DNA of 64,000 nucleotides from assembly GCA_963719415.1 (NCBI GenBank), contig OY970383.1, positions 1 to 64,000 of the forward strand, given 5' to 3'. Origin of the DNA: JAPLIS01 sp963719415 (lineage in GTDB: Bacteria > Babelota > Babeliae > Babelales > Vermiphilaceae). The position numbers and the translations under genes were made by a program. The notes under the pieces were generated by a model. That model saw only the letters and a list, made by a program, of their open reading frames with translations, was not told the origin of the DNA and ran no database searches. This document shows, piece by piece, positions 35,602 through 44,889 of the stretch (its first letter is position 1; each line of letters starts with the position of its first letter).

Positions 35602-36969
35602 ATGGATATTGTTTGGGATCAGTTTTTGACTATTATACGCCAAGAAGTCGGCAGTCGAGTTGTTGACACTTGGTTTAAGGTAGTGTTGCTTAAGCGATGG
35701 GATATTATTTTGCAAGAGGTTTATTTGGAGACTCCAAATACTTTTGTAAAAGATTGGATACATAAAAACTATCTTATTTTGTGCCAGACTCATTTAGCGC
35801 GGCTTTTTAAAGTTCCTGTCATTAAAGTAATTATTTATGCAGCGAATGAAGTGAGTAAAAAGGAGCCAGCAGTCGCAGTTATTGGTCCAGATGGCAATAA
35901 AAGTGAACCCCAACTTTATAAACCCGCAAAGGTGATAAATTTTAAACGCGCTCAGGTGAATACCGGTTATTCTTTTGATAATTTTATAAAAGCACCACAT
36001 AATTTTTTAGCATACGCAGCGGCAGAAGCGATTACGGAAAAACCGGGCAAGCTCTATAACCCTCTTTTTATTTATGGAGAATCAGGTCTAGGTAAAACGC
36101 ATTTATTGCATGCTATCGGTACTGGTATTACAAAGCAGAATCACAAGGCCACTGTTTTGTATCAAGCAACAGATAGATTTGTGAGTGAATTTATTAACGC
36201 TATTCGATTAAATAAAGTGCATCAGTTTGAAGAAAGGTATCAGAGTGCCGATGTCCTTTTGTTTGATGATATTCAATTAATTGCTAATAAAGGTCAAACA
36301 CAAGAAGCTTTTTTTCATATTTTTAATCTCCTTCATGGAGCTCATAAACAGATTGTTTTTTCAGGAGATACGTTTCCAGAAAATATGAATGGCATAGCCG
36401 AGCGATTACGATCTCGCTTTGCATCAGGATTGGTTACCAATATTTATGAACCAAGCCTTGAGACAAAAGTAGCAATTCTTAAAAAAAAGGCAGAATTAAG
36501 TAATGAAAAGCTTGATGATGATGTTACTCTTTTCATTGCTCAACAATCTAATTCAAACATTAGAGATTTAGAAGGAGCTTTTGTTCGAGTGCTTGCTTTT
36601 GCGTCGTTGACCAAGCAGTCAATTACTTTAGAATTAGCGCACAAAGTTTTATTGCGTGTTCCTGTTATTCATAAAAAAAAGTTAGTTGATATGGATACTG
36701 TCGTTAAAATCGTAAACAAATATTATAATTCGTCTAAAAAAGAATTATGTTCAAAAAATAGAAATAAGACTATTGCGCTTGTTCGTCATATTGCCATGTA
36801 TTTAATAAAGCATTTAACCGATAAATCTTTACGGGATATTGGGTTGTTTTTTGGAAGTCGAGATCATACCTCTGTTGTGTATGCGTTGGAAAAAGTTGAA
36901 CGGTATAAAAATGAGAATACGCAATTTAATCTTGAACTACGTCATCTTGAGCATGAGATATTAAGATAG
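35602..36969 (+). CDS. dnaA: DnaA, chromosomal replication initiator
   Basis: 455 residues with all four domains. The N-terminal interaction domain (WDQFLTIIRQEVGSRVVDTWF) is followed by a short linker. The AAA+ module has Walker A GESGLGKTHLL near 159-169 and Walker B VLLFDDIQLI, with RLRSRFASGLV. The C-terminal helix-turn-helix holds the DnaA signature (DIGLFFGSRDHTSVVYALEK). The 277-bp upstream region is AT-rich with repeated GTTAAGATA-like words, but I see no clear cluster of TTATCCACA boxes and no dnaN follows. The origin is therefore not assigned here. Confidence 0.97.
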   Translation: MDIVWDQFLTIIRQEVGSRVVDTWFKVVLLKRWDIILQEVYLETPNTFVKDWIHKNYLILCQTHLARLFKVPVIKVIIYAANEVSKKEPAVAVIGPDGNKSEPQLYKPAKVINFKRAQVNTGYSFDNFIKAPHNFLAYAAAEAITEKPGKLYNPLFIYGESGLGKTHLLHAIGTGITKQNHKATVLYQATDRFVSEFINAIRLNKVHQFEERYQSADVLLFDDIQLIANKGQTQEAFFHIFNLLHGAHKQIVFSGDTFPENMNGIAERLRSRFASGLVTNIYEPSLETKVAILKKKAELSNEKLDDDVTLFIAQQSNSNIRDLEGAFVRVLAFASLTKQSITLELAHKVLLRVPVIHKKKLVDMDTVVKIVNKYYNSSKKELCSKNRNKTIALVRHIAMYLIKHLTDKSLRDIGLFFGSRDHTSVVYALEKVERYKNENTQFNLELRHLEHEILR

Positions 36970-36986
36970 CTATAGAGGACGGTATA

Positions 36987-37050
36987 GCGGGCGTCTTAAA
37001 ATTTTTTTTAAATATTTTACAAGTTGCTTTCCAAATATCATTTGCTATAA
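36987..37050 (-). pseudogene. Remnant of an IS630-type transposase C-terminus
   Basis: Read on the minus strand, about 60 bp code for NDIWKATCKIFKKN, matching NDIWKATCNAFEKM at the end of the IS630 fragment at 55224-55532, with near-identical DNA (AATGATATTTGGAAAGC). Nothing else of the element is left. It lies between the convergent ends of dnaA and the next gene. Confidence 0.65.
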
Positions 37051-37062
37051 AGTCACCGCAGG

Positions 37063-38100
37063 CTAACACAAGAGCACTTCTCGCGATACATCTCTTTGAT
37101 ATCTGTTTTTTCCACAAAAAAACATCCGCTGAGCGCAATGGGCTACCAAAGAAGCATAAAAATCGATATGGTTTTTAAAGGTATTTTTTCCCGAAAGACC
37201 GACCATTGTTGGGAAATGCTCTGTATCAATAATAATAATGACTAGTTTTTTTGTTATAGGATCTTGCTGAAAAATAAAATTATTTTCATGTGGGTCAACG
37301 ATTAAATTAAGGTCATTACAGAGTCTGATTATTATTTTATTTTTTATTTTATTCGATATTAATAGATTGTTCGATATCTCTATGGCATCTGCGATAACGG
37401 CATAGGTATCAGGTAATGAGTTGGTGATAATTTTTTTTTGACTATCCAAATTTTTACCTTCTAGTTTAATATCGTTAGCCTGCTCAGGAAGCCAAAACCA
37501 TTTTCGTGGTATTTTGACCCGTTGATGCCATTTAGGGTGATTGGCAATAATTTTTTTGACTTCATGAAGATTCGGAATCCTCGTTAACCCTGTTATGTGA
37601 CGATTTGCTCCACCAGCCATAAAGAAAAACGACATAGGAATTATTCCTTTACAAAAAGGATCGATAAATGTCTCTGGTCTTTCTATTGATAATTTGGCGA
37701 CAAAAGGGTAGTTTTTAAATTTGACTACAATAAACCCACATCTATTTTTAAAACTAAAATCTTTGTCGCAGAGTATATCAAAATAGGTAAATATTTTTTT
37801 TCCATTTTTAATTTCTGTAAGAAAGTGCTCCAGATTTTTTTTAAGCTCTATTCCCAAAGAAGTATCGGGTAACATATAGTTCATCGATTCTTTAGCATTT
37901 ATGACAAAGAGTGGATAGGGATCAATATAGCGACTTTTTAAGAGATAGCGTTTGTTGTTTGCGTAACAAGAGGTAATCTCAGGAAAATGCTGATCGGGAC
38001 GATGAATACTGCGACGACTATGAATAAGCGAAAAATTTGTTATGGATAGGAGTATGCAGAATAAAATAGATTTATAATTAAACTTTTTATAACTCATCAA
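37063..38100 (-). CDS. Exported protein with a kinase-like catalytic motif
   Basis: 345 residues with a signal peptide (KSILFCILLSITNFSLIHS). No firm family. Several positions recall a protein-kinase-like fold: a possible ATP-binding lysine in FVAKL (Lys136), a catalytic-loop-like segment LNLIVDPHENNFIF (264-277), and a metal-binding-like Asp292 in VIIIIDTEHF. The order and spacing fit kinase or aminoglycoside-phosphotransferase relatives, but this is inference. The gene ends about 13 bp from a transposase remnant, so its last residues may be altered. If active, it would be an exported phosphotransferase. Confidence 0.6.
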   Translation of the reverse strand: MMSYKKFNYKSILFCILLSITNFSLIHSRRSIHRPDQHFPEITSCYANNKRYLLKSRYIDPYPLFVINAKESMNYMLPDTSLGIELKKNLEHFLTEIKNGKKIFTYFDILCDKDFSFKNRCGFIVVKFKNYPFVAKLSIERPETFIDPFCKGIIPMSFFFMAGGANRHITGLTRIPNLHEVKKIIANHPKWHQRVKIPRKWFWLPEQANDIKLEGKNLDSQKKIITNSLPDTYAVIADAIEISNNLLISNKIKNKIIIRLCNDLNLIVDPHENNFIFQQDPITKKLVIIIIDTEHFPTMVGLSGKNTFKNHIDFYASLVAHCAQRMFFCGKNRYQRDVSREVLLC

Positions 38101-38337
38101 GTGTCCGATCTATTTTTTTATACAAGTAATTTTTATACAGGTAGTTTTTATTTTTTAAGAAATTTATAAGTATATCTGCATGATAACAAAAAAAAAGATA
38201 TGCATCAAAGAATGCATCTGTAATGGAGTTGATTTTTTTTTTATAAATCTGGTACGATGATGTCAGAAAGGTAGGAGTAGTTTTTAAAAAAAAGATGAAG
38301 TTGCATCGAGTATGCAAACTTTAAAAAGGAGCTGAAA

Positions 38338-38862
38338 ATGAGTGAAAAAATGAAGAATGAGCACTTTCTTTTGCATCATTTAAGTCATATAGTTCCTAAA
38401 ATGTTACAATTGAAAAATCAAAATCATTTGTCAGAATTTGTACTGCACGAATTGTGTGGTGATAGCTGCTTTAAGTTAGAAAAAGCAGCTTATTTCGTTG
38501 ATAACCCTGATTTTGATTGCTTAAAAGGCATTGCAGGCTATTCTCGTAATGAGGGATACTCTGGTACTCATTCTATTTGGGAAAAACCAGAGCAATTTAG
38601 TGATCATATGGGTAAAGCATCGTTTAATCGGCAGATTAAAAATTTTAATAGAAGCAGTGTCCGTAAAGATGCGATTGATGATGCAGTCTTGGTTAAAGAG
38701 ATGGCACATCAATTTTCCTTTAAAAATTATAATTTTTATTCTTGGGATATGAAGCATGATAATCATGGTATTTTTTTGTTTGAGCCACCACAAGATTCTT
38801 GCCTGGTAGATGGGTATCTAAAAAATGGAGCAACGCTTTTGAGCTTTTGTCCTCTTTTTTAG
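38338..38862 (+). CDS. Hypothetical cytoplasmic protein
   Basis: 174 residues with a strong AAAAAGGAGCTGAAA ribosome site. No signal peptide or membrane span, and no family recognised. The composition is ordinary: His-rich N-terminus (EHFLLHHLSHIVPKML), several Cys (HELCGDSCFKLEKA), aromatic centre (KNYNFYSWDMKHDNHG). The stop is six bases from the convergent end of pgk. The good start signals and codon use argue for a real gene. Confidence 0.6.
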   Translation: MSEKMKNEHFLLHHLSHIVPKMLQLKNQNHLSEFVLHELCGDSCFKLEKAAYFVDNPDFDCLKGIAGYSRNEGYSGTHSIWEKPEQFSDHMGKASFNRQIKNFNRSSVRKDAIDDAVLVKEMAHQFSFKNYNFYSWDMKHDNHGIFLFEPPQDSCLVDGYLKNGATLLSFCPLF

Positions 38863-38868
38863 CTATTT

Positions 38869-40170
38869 TCAATATTGGTTTTTTGAAAATGGAGCACCAT
38901 TTTCATCCTTTTTTTTAAGCGCCTCTAATCCTGGCAATTGCTGACCGGTTAGATAGGTAATGGTTGATCCGCCGCCCGTTGAAAGGTAATCAATCTGCTT
39001 TTCCAAGCCGTTTTTATGTACAAGCGCGGTGGTATCACCACCAGCAACAATACTTGTACCAGAAGAAGAAGCTATCATTGTCAGTAGTTGTGACATGCTC
39101 TTAAGCGTATCCGGTCTATCCATAAATCCCATTGATCCATTTATAAAAATAGTACCCGCTTTTTTGATATAATCTGAAAAAAGCTCTATGGTTTTTTCGC
39201 CAATCGCTATGCCAAAAGCATTTTCGGGGATACTGTCATTTTTTGTAATCGATAGGGGCCCTTTGAGAGTACCATCTGCTATCTGATAATCGAGAGGAAA
39301 CACAAGAGAAATATGTTGTTTTTGCGCTTTTTCAAAAATATGCTTACTTGTTTCTATACTTTCAGTATCGATAAGCGATAAGCCTACTTTTTTGCCAATA
39401 GCTTTGCTAAAAGTAAATGCGAGCGCCGGACATAAGAGTATTGCATCGCAAGCAGCTGATGACATGCTATCCATCATTTTTTCAATAAGAGGTATTTTGT
39501 CTTTTATTTTATTACCCCCGAATATACATACTAAAGGTCGTTTGGGATTTTTTAATAAAGAATTGAGGTTGTTTAATTCTTTTTCCACCAATAATCCGTA
39601 TGTTTTGTGATTACTATCAAACAGTTGAGGAAGGCCTACGAGCGAAGTATCTGTTCTATGTAGAGAGCCAAAAGCATCGTTAACATAATAATCACCGAGT
39701 GAAGCTAGTTTTTGGGCTAATAGTTTTTGATCGGCTGGTAGGTCTTTTTTTTTCTCTCCCGTAAAAAAACGGATATTTTCGAGTAGAATTAAGGGGATTG
39801 TTGTTGATAGAATAAGATTATGAGCTTCTTCAATTGTTGCGGCACATTCTATTGCATAGTTATGATGGGTAAACCAAGGAATTAAATTATTCGTAGAAAG
39901 ATCGGGTGTAGGTTCTTTTGGTCGTCCAATATGGGTTATGAGTATGATGCGGCCACCTTTTTGAACTATTATATCGAGCGTTGGCCTTAATGCTTCTAGC
40001 TTAAAGTCATCGATTATCGGAGATTTATCTAGGGTTTTATTTTGTGAGTTATGGTGCGATTTATTGTTTTTGGTTATGGGAATATTAAGGTCAGCACGTA
40101 AGAGTATGATTTTACCCTGCACATTCCAATTAGGCAGATCAGATTGATATTTTTTTTCATGTAATTGCAT
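38869..40170 (-). CDS. pgk: Phosphoglycerate kinase, divergent
   Basis: 433 residues. It interconverts 1,3-bisphosphoglycerate and ADP with 3-phosphoglycerate and ATP. Recognisable motifs: LLRADLNIP (usual LRxDxNVP), ITHIGRP, LENIRFF, YVNDAFGSLHRTDTS, FGGNKIKDKI, FINGSMGFMD (usual NGPMG), and STGGGSTI. The glycine-rich nucleotide site is altered (IVAGGDTTALVHKNG). An Asn/Ser-rich insertion near residues 35-50 is unusual. All domains are present, so it should be active. It is the only central glycolysis gene in the window. Confidence 0.9.
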   Translation of the reverse strand: MQLHEKKYQSDLPNWNVQGKIILLRADLNIPITKNNKSHHNSQNKTLDKSPIIDDFKLEALRPTLDIIVQKGGRIILITHIGRPKEPTPDLSTNNLIPWFTHHNYAIECAATIEEAHNLILSTTIPLILLENIRFFTGEKKKDLPADQKLLAQKLASLGDYYVNDAFGSLHRTDTSLVGLPQLFDSNHKTYGLLVEKELNNLNSLLKNPKRPLVCIFGGNKIKDKIPLIEKMMDSMSSAACDAILLCPALAFTFSKAIGKKVGLSLIDTESIETSKHIFEKAQKQHISLVFPLDYQIADGTLKGPLSITKNDSIPENAFGIAIGEKTIELFSDYIKKAGTIFINGSMGFMDRPDTLKSMSQLLTMIASSSGTSIVAGGDTTALVHKNGLEKQIDYLSTGGGSTITYLTGQQLPGLEALKKKDENGAPFSKNQY

Positions 40171-40412
40171 AGATTATCACTTTTCAATAATTGTTTTAGA
40201 CTAGTTTTTTTGTAGACGTTTTTATTTTAGGACTTTTGGCTCTATTCCGGAAAATTATACGCAAAAATATAATTTTTCTCAGCATAAGAAAAGTATTGGA
40301 AACTATGCAATGATCATATGATCGTTATAATTTTTTTCAAAATATACAGATATAGATAGTTAAGAAACATACAAACAAAAAAAGCTCACTCGTTTAGCTG
40401 ATTAAATAGCAC

Positions 40413-40442
40413 TTGCCTACTAATCTATAATATTTATATACT
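40413..40442 (+). promoter_or_regulatory. Candidate promoter of the AAA/PD-(D/E)XK gene
   Basis: TTGCCT, 18 bp, TATACT, about 40 bp before the ATG at 40480. It lies in the 309-bp stretch 40171-40479, which otherwise holds only AT-rich sequence and a GATCATATGATC palindrome near 40311. Single-copy prediction. Confidence 0.35.
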
Positions 40443-40479
40443 TTATAGTATGGATTAACCCTATAAATCTGGCTTTATC

Positions 40480-42078
40480 ATGAAAACACCTATCTTACAA
40501 AAATTACCTCTTGGTATAAGCACTTTTTCAAAAATTCGTAATGACGGCTATCTTTATGTTGATAAAACTAAGGAGGCTTATAATTTAATTACTCAAGGGG
40601 AAAGATACTTTCTTTCTCGTCCACGAAGATTTGGAAAATCTCTTTTAATTTCAACACTAAAAGAAATTTTATCCGGCAATAAATCATTATTTAAAAATCT
40701 TTGGATTGAAAAAAGTGACTATACATGGCAACCACATGGCGTTATTATTTTTGACTTTTCTAGGCTTGATATAGAAAATATCGACGGCCTTAAAAGAGGA
40801 TTGTTTTTAACGTTATCTGACATTGCTCAAAATTACGGAATTACTGAAGTAACGCAAATTACCGATTTAGGATTTGCTTTATTGGGTTTAGCAAAACAGC
40901 TTTATGGTCGCTTTGGCAAAGTAGCAATTCTTATAGATGAATATGATTCTCCAATCCTAAAAATTCTTGATGACCCTGCGAAAGTAGAAAAATTCCGTGA
41001 TTTTTTTCAATATTTTTTTGCAGTCATTAAAAGCTTAGATGAATATGTTAATTTTACTTTTATTACTGGTGTTAGTGCATTTGCTAAAGCAGGAATATTT
41101 TCAGGTCTTAATAATTTAAAAACTATAACGTTACACGAACAATGGGCTACTATTTGTGGCTATACAGATCAAGAGATAGATCATTATTTCGTCTCACATA
41201 TTCAAGCGTGGGCAAACAAAAAAAATATTTCTTATGAGGAACTACGTCGTCAAATTAAGTATTGGTATAATGGCTATCGATTTGGAGCAGATGTGACTGC
41301 AGTTTATAATCCATTTTCTGTGATGAATGCTTTTGATGAACAAAAATATAAAAATTTTTGGCTTAGCACCGGCACCCCTTCTTTTTTGATAAAAGAAATG
41401 AAAAAAAATTATCGTATGGTAGAATTAGAAATGCTTCATTTAAAGACATTTTATGCAACTGAAGATTTTCTTGATGCCTTTGAAATAGGTTCAACTCCTC
41501 TTGTTTCTTTATTGTTTCAGTCAGGATACTTGACTATAGTACATGTTGATGAAGAAGAAAAAGGATATACTCTTGATTATCCCAATTATGAAGTACGTAC
41601 TGCTATGGAACAATATTTTTTGAGTGTTTTTACCCAAACAGATGTTAATGAAGCAGGAGTTTTTGTTTCAGAATTGCGAAAAGCTTTTAGAGAAAAAAAA
41701 ATATCTGAAATAGTTACATTAATTAAGTTGACATTTGTTCGTGTGCCATATTTAACACATATTCCAAAAGAAAAATTTTACCATGGATTACTGCACGTTT
41801 TATTGAGTGCTGCTGGCTTGAAAATCTATTCTGAACAGATGACAAGTCATGCTCGCATTGATATGGTTGTTGAACTGCCAAAAATTAATTATGTTATCGA
41901 ATTAAAATTTAATGAATCAGCAGAAAAAGCATTAGCACAAATTGAAGATCGCAAATATTATGAAGTGTTGCAGTATCAAAATAAGCCAATAATTTTACTT
42001 GGGTTAAATTTTAATCAAAAGCCAAAAGAGTTTGATATTTCGTACGCCTCAAAAGAAATATTGTCTAACAAATTTTAA
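40480..42078 (+). CDS. AAA-ATPase-like / PD-(D/E)XK nuclease family protein (DUF1703 type)
   Basis: 532 residues. The N-terminus is typical of the AAA-ATPase_like family: LPLGISTFSKIRNDGYLYVD, then YFLSRPRRFGKSLLISTLKE as P-loop-like segment near 45-60, and VAILIDEYDSPIL as Walker B. The C-terminal domain is PD-(D/E)XK: DMVVELPKINYVIELKFN with the Asp and ELK near 460-475, then a Gln in KALAQIEDRKYYE. Such proteins multiply in Bacteroidetes and host-associated bacteria. Their role is unsettled (nuclease, perhaps selfish or regulatory). The stop is 3 bp from the convergent lolC/E stop. Confidence 0.9.
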   Translation: MKTPILQKLPLGISTFSKIRNDGYLYVDKTKEAYNLITQGERYFLSRPRRFGKSLLISTLKEILSGNKSLFKNLWIEKSDYTWQPHGVIIFDFSRLDIENIDGLKRGLFLTLSDIAQNYGITEVTQITDLGFALLGLAKQLYGRFGKVAILIDEYDSPILKILDDPAKVEKFRDFFQYFFAVIKSLDEYVNFTFITGVSAFAKAGIFSGLNNLKTITLHEQWATICGYTDQEIDHYFVSHIQAWANKKNISYEELRRQIKYWYNGYRFGADVTAVYNPFSVMNAFDEQKYKNFWLSTGTPSFLIKEMKKNYRMVELEMLHLKTFYATEDFLDAFEIGSTPLVSLLFQSGYLTIVHVDEEEKGYTLDYPNYEVRTAMEQYFLSVFTQTDVNEAGVFVSELRKAFREKKISEIVTLIKLTFVRVPYLTHIPKEKFYHGLLHVLLSAAGLKIYSEQMTSHARIDMVVELPKINYVIELKFNESAEKALAQIEDRKYYEVLQYQNKPIILLGLNFNQKPKEFDISYASKEILSNKF

Positions 42079-42081
42079 AAC

Positions 42082-43320
42082 CTACCCTTCAAATCTGAGT
42101 ACGTGTGCTATGTTAATAGACCGCGTTTTATAGGTTGCGATTTTTATTGAGATAAAGCTTACGGTCATTATTATTATAAAAATGATCATAATCAGGTGCC
42201 AATCTAAATGTGCGGGCAGATAAGTGATATAGTAAGCGTCGGGTAGTTTAATTAGCTGATAATGGTTTAATAAATAGCTGGTAATGGCAGCAAGAGAAAT
42301 TCCGGTCAGTGTTGCTGCCAGGGTAATTCCCATACCCATGATGATAAAAATTTTTTCTATATCTCTATCTGAAGCACCCATTGTTTTTAAAAGAGCTATG
42401 TTAGCTCGCTTTTGAGTAATCTGTATAAAAAGAAGAGAAATAATATTCATGCTTGCCACAAGTATAATAAGGATGAGAATAAAGAGCATAGCGTATTTTT
42501 CTAGAGTAAGAGCTGACATTATAGCAGGATACAGCTGCTGCCATGAAAAGACATCAAGAGCGAGCTCTTTTTTTAAGATTTCGATTATTTTTTTTTCGTT
42601 GCCGGAATGGTGAAGTTTTATATTGAGTTGAGTAGGGCCACTTTCGGGAAAAAGTCGTTCTAGAAAATCAAAAGAAGTAATAATAAAAGCGCTATCACAT
42701 TCATCTATACCGCTTTTAAAAAGAGCACTAACGGTGGCAGTATCGGTGTTTAACTTTATGGTGCGACCTTGGGGGGCTATGGTGCTATCGGCATAGAGTA
42801 GTTCTATGGTATCCCCGATGTTAACGTCGAGTTGTTTTGCTAGTTCACTACCCATAATTATTTGATTATTTGCGAGTAGTGTTGAAAGTTTTTTTGTATT
42901 ATTTAAGCTTTCAATGATTGTATTGTTAAGTTCGGTTACAGTCTCTTCTTGTAAGGGATCAATAGCTTTAAGAATAGCTGCTTGTGGCGTGTTAGACGTG
43001 GGCGATTGTATGATAGCGTGTTCAAGTGTGCTTGGTGTTGAAGCTTTTATTTCAGGACATAGCTGAGGAGCGAGTTGTTGTATTGCTGCAACATTGAGAT
43101 GTTGGCCAGCCCCACTAACGATAATGTTTGCATGAATGCCCTGCATTTTAGCTTGCATTGAATGTTCAAATCCATTCATTATTGCACTTACAAGGGTAAG
43201 AGCAAATGCACCAATGAGCATACTTAAGAAACAGATAGCAGTCATAGTGGAAATGGTATTAGATTCGGTAGATGATGTGCTCACATAGCGCCAGGCGAGT
43301 AATCGTATTAAATAATTCAT
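42082..43320 (-). CDS. LolC/LolE-type lipoprotein-releasing ABC permease
   Basis: 412 residues. LolCDE extracts mature lipoproteins from the inner membrane for transfer to LolA. The N-terminus is typical (YLIRLLAWRYVSTSST, then a membrane span ICFLSMLIGAFALTLVSAIM and NGFEHSMQAK). A periplasmic domain of about 200 residues and an FtsX-like domain with three spans follow, including the coupling segment ANIALLKTMGASDRDIEKIF that contacts LolD. LolC and LolE cannot be told apart here. The partner ATPase LolD is not in the window. Confidence 0.9.
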   Translation of the reverse strand: MNYLIRLLAWRYVSTSSTESNTISTMTAICFLSMLIGAFALTLVSAIMNGFEHSMQAKMQGIHANIIVSGAGQHLNVAAIQQLAPQLCPEIKASTPSTLEHAIIQSPTSNTPQAAILKAIDPLQEETVTELNNTIIESLNNTKKLSTLLANNQIIMGSELAKQLDVNIGDTIELLYADSTIAPQGRTIKLNTDTATVSALFKSGIDECDSAFIITSFDFLERLFPESGPTQLNIKLHHSGNEKKIIEILKKELALDVFSWQQLYPAIMSALTLEKYAMLFILILIILVASMNIISLLFIQITQKRANIALLKTMGASDRDIEKIFIIMGMGITLAATLTGISLAAITSYLLNHYQLIKLPDAYYITYLPAHLDWHLIMIIFIIIMTVSFISIKIATYKTRSINIAHVLRFEG

Positions 43321-43470
43321 GGGTATAATTTCTATTTATTGTTCTTGTAATATATAGTTCTTTTTTCTAGTCTACTACTATAGATATAAGAAGTTAAATA
43401 GACGTTAACTAAATAGAGTTAATTTGTCGTAATGGAGTAGTTGCGTAACGAGGTAATGAGAGGTAATGAT

Positions 43471-44211
43471 ATGAACTATTATATGAAGTTTTTTTCGGCA
43501 ACAAGTTCTTTTTTTATTATAGTATTATGTTTATTTGGCTTGCCTGGTTGTGGCAGCCGGGTAATGAATTGGGGTAGGGCAACCTTTTATCAGGGATGTG
43601 ATATTATCGTTGATACAACAATCGCCGATAAGGCTATACGGTCTATTTCTGTCTACGATCAATTGACAACGCGAGGGCACTTTGATGCTCTTTTACTTTC
43701 TGATGAAGTTCGTAAATTGTATGCTCATATTTTTGCTCATAAGCAGGGCAAGAGCCATGATCAATATATCTCATTTTTACGTCGCCAGTGGGAAGAAAAT
43801 AAACATTATATCTCTTTCTATGTGTTAACTTCGTATGGGCAACCCCTGGGAGATCAGCATTCTGAATGGGTAGCTTTCCTAAAGGTTGGGGATAGAGAAG
43901 TAGCGCCTATCGAAGTAAAATCGGTGGATCTATCAGCAGAATATCGCCTACTGTTTGGTACTAAATTTAATCGATTTAAGGTAGCGTATAGTCTTAAATT
44001 TAATAGAACTGATCTTGCTGATTTTGGTGATGATAATTACGAGAAACAGACTGTTTCGGGCCCTGATAAAATAGTATTGGTTTTTAGGTCTTTAGATAAA
44101 GAAGTACTTTTATGTTGGGATAATAAAAATGGTAAAGATAATAAGAATAGTAAAGATAGCAGAGACAATAAGAATGGTTTGGAAGATAAGATCGGTACTG
44201 AAAAAAAATAG
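43471..44211 (+). CDS. Putative lipoprotein
   Basis: 246 residues from the ATG at 43471, preceded by GAGAGGTAATG; a TTG 30 bp upstream is less likely. Signal peptide ends in a good lipobox (FGLPGC, Cys27). The mature part is mixed alpha/beta (YISFLRRQWEENKHYISFYV and SLKFNRTDLADFGDDNYEKQ) with a hydrophilic Asn/Lys/Asp tail. No family recognised. Divergent from lolC/E, whose system would sort it. Confidence 0.7.
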   Translation: MNYYMKFFSATSSFFIIVLCLFGLPGCGSRVMNWGRATFYQGCDIIVDTTIADKAIRSISVYDQLTTRGHFDALLLSDEVRKLYAHIFAHKQGKSHDQYISFLRRQWEENKHYISFYVLTSYGQPLGDQHSEWVAFLKVGDREVAPIEVKSVDLSAEYRLLFGTKFNRFKVAYSLKFNRTDLADFGDDNYEKQTVSGPDKIVLVFRSLDKEVLLCWDNKNGKDNKNSKDSRDNKNGLEDKIGTEKK

Positions 44212-44241
44212 AGGGCTTTATTTAGACAGAATATTTATGTA

Positions 44242-44254
44242 ACGTGAGCTCGAT
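44242..44254 (+). repeat. Solo end of the MITE family
   Basis: ACGTGAGCTCGAT matches the 12-bp terminal repeat of the MITE-like elements plus the next base. No partner end lies within the following 200 bp, so this is either a remnant or a chance match. The rest of 44212-44427 has no feature I recognise. Confidence 0.5.
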
Positions 44255-44427
44255 CCGATGGGCTAAAAAAGCTGGTTTCGTTATATATGCTAGCACCAGA
44301 ACACAGATCGCCAGATCACCAGACTGTAACCTATTCTTGACTTTAACCTAACAATATTTTAAAAATTAACGTGCTATATAAAAACAATTTTAGTAGGTCA
44401 TGAAAAAGAGATTTGTAGGAGGGGGTT

Positions 44428-44874
44428 ATGGATATGCATATAGCAATTGGCGCTGATCATCGTGGTTTTTTGCATAAAGAGTATCTGAAAGAACATCTGA
44501 GTCTAAAAAATTATTCTATTGTCTGGCATGATGTAGGCGCAGAAAATGACGAACGTTCTGACTATCCCGCATATGCAGAACGGGTAGTTGAGATGCTAAA
44601 GTCGGGTGTTGCAAAGCAGGGTATTATGCTATGTGGTAGTGGTATTGGTATGGCAATCGCTGCGAACCGTTATCCGGGAATATATGCCGGAGTAGCATGG
44701 AATGCTATAATAGCTTGTTTTGCAAAAGAACATGATAACGTTAATCTGCTTTCTATTCCTGCTGACTTTGTATCTCAAGAAGAGATGGTCATGATTGTAG
44801 ACGCCTGGCTTACTACTCAGTTTCTCGGCGGCCGCCATCAAAAACGAATTGCTATGATAGATAGTATTAAGTAG
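44428..44874 (+). CDS. rpiB: Ribose-5-phosphate isomerase B
   Basis: 148 residues. It interconverts ribose 5-phosphate and ribulose 5-phosphate in the pentose phosphate pathway. MHIAIGADHRGFLHKEYLKE binds the sugar phosphate. The catalytic base Cys69 is in MLCGSGIGMAIAANR, the anion hole. The C-terminal helix (LGGRHQKRIAMI) is conserved. A strong GGAGGGGG Shine-Dalgarno precedes the ATG. Length is normal. No neighbouring pathway gene. Confidence 0.94.
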   Translation: MDMHIAIGADHRGFLHKEYLKEHLSLKNYSIVWHDVGAENDERSDYPAYAERVVEMLKSGVAKQGIMLCGSGIGMAIAANRYPGIYAGVAWNAIIACFAKEHDNVNLLSIPADFVSQEEMVMIVDAWLTTQFLGGRHQKRIAMIDSIK

Positions 44875-44889
44875 TTTTCAAATAGTTTT

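Noticed and set aside
38087..38317. Minus-strand frame of 76 codons
   Set aside because: AT-rich with Lys/Tyr/Asn runs, overlaps the start of the kinase-like gene and has no ribosome site.
37063..38317. Toxin-antitoxin pair made of the kinase-like gene and the small upstream frame
   Set aside because: The long protein is exported and the small frame is not credible, so the arrangement does not fit a HipA-type or other known pair.
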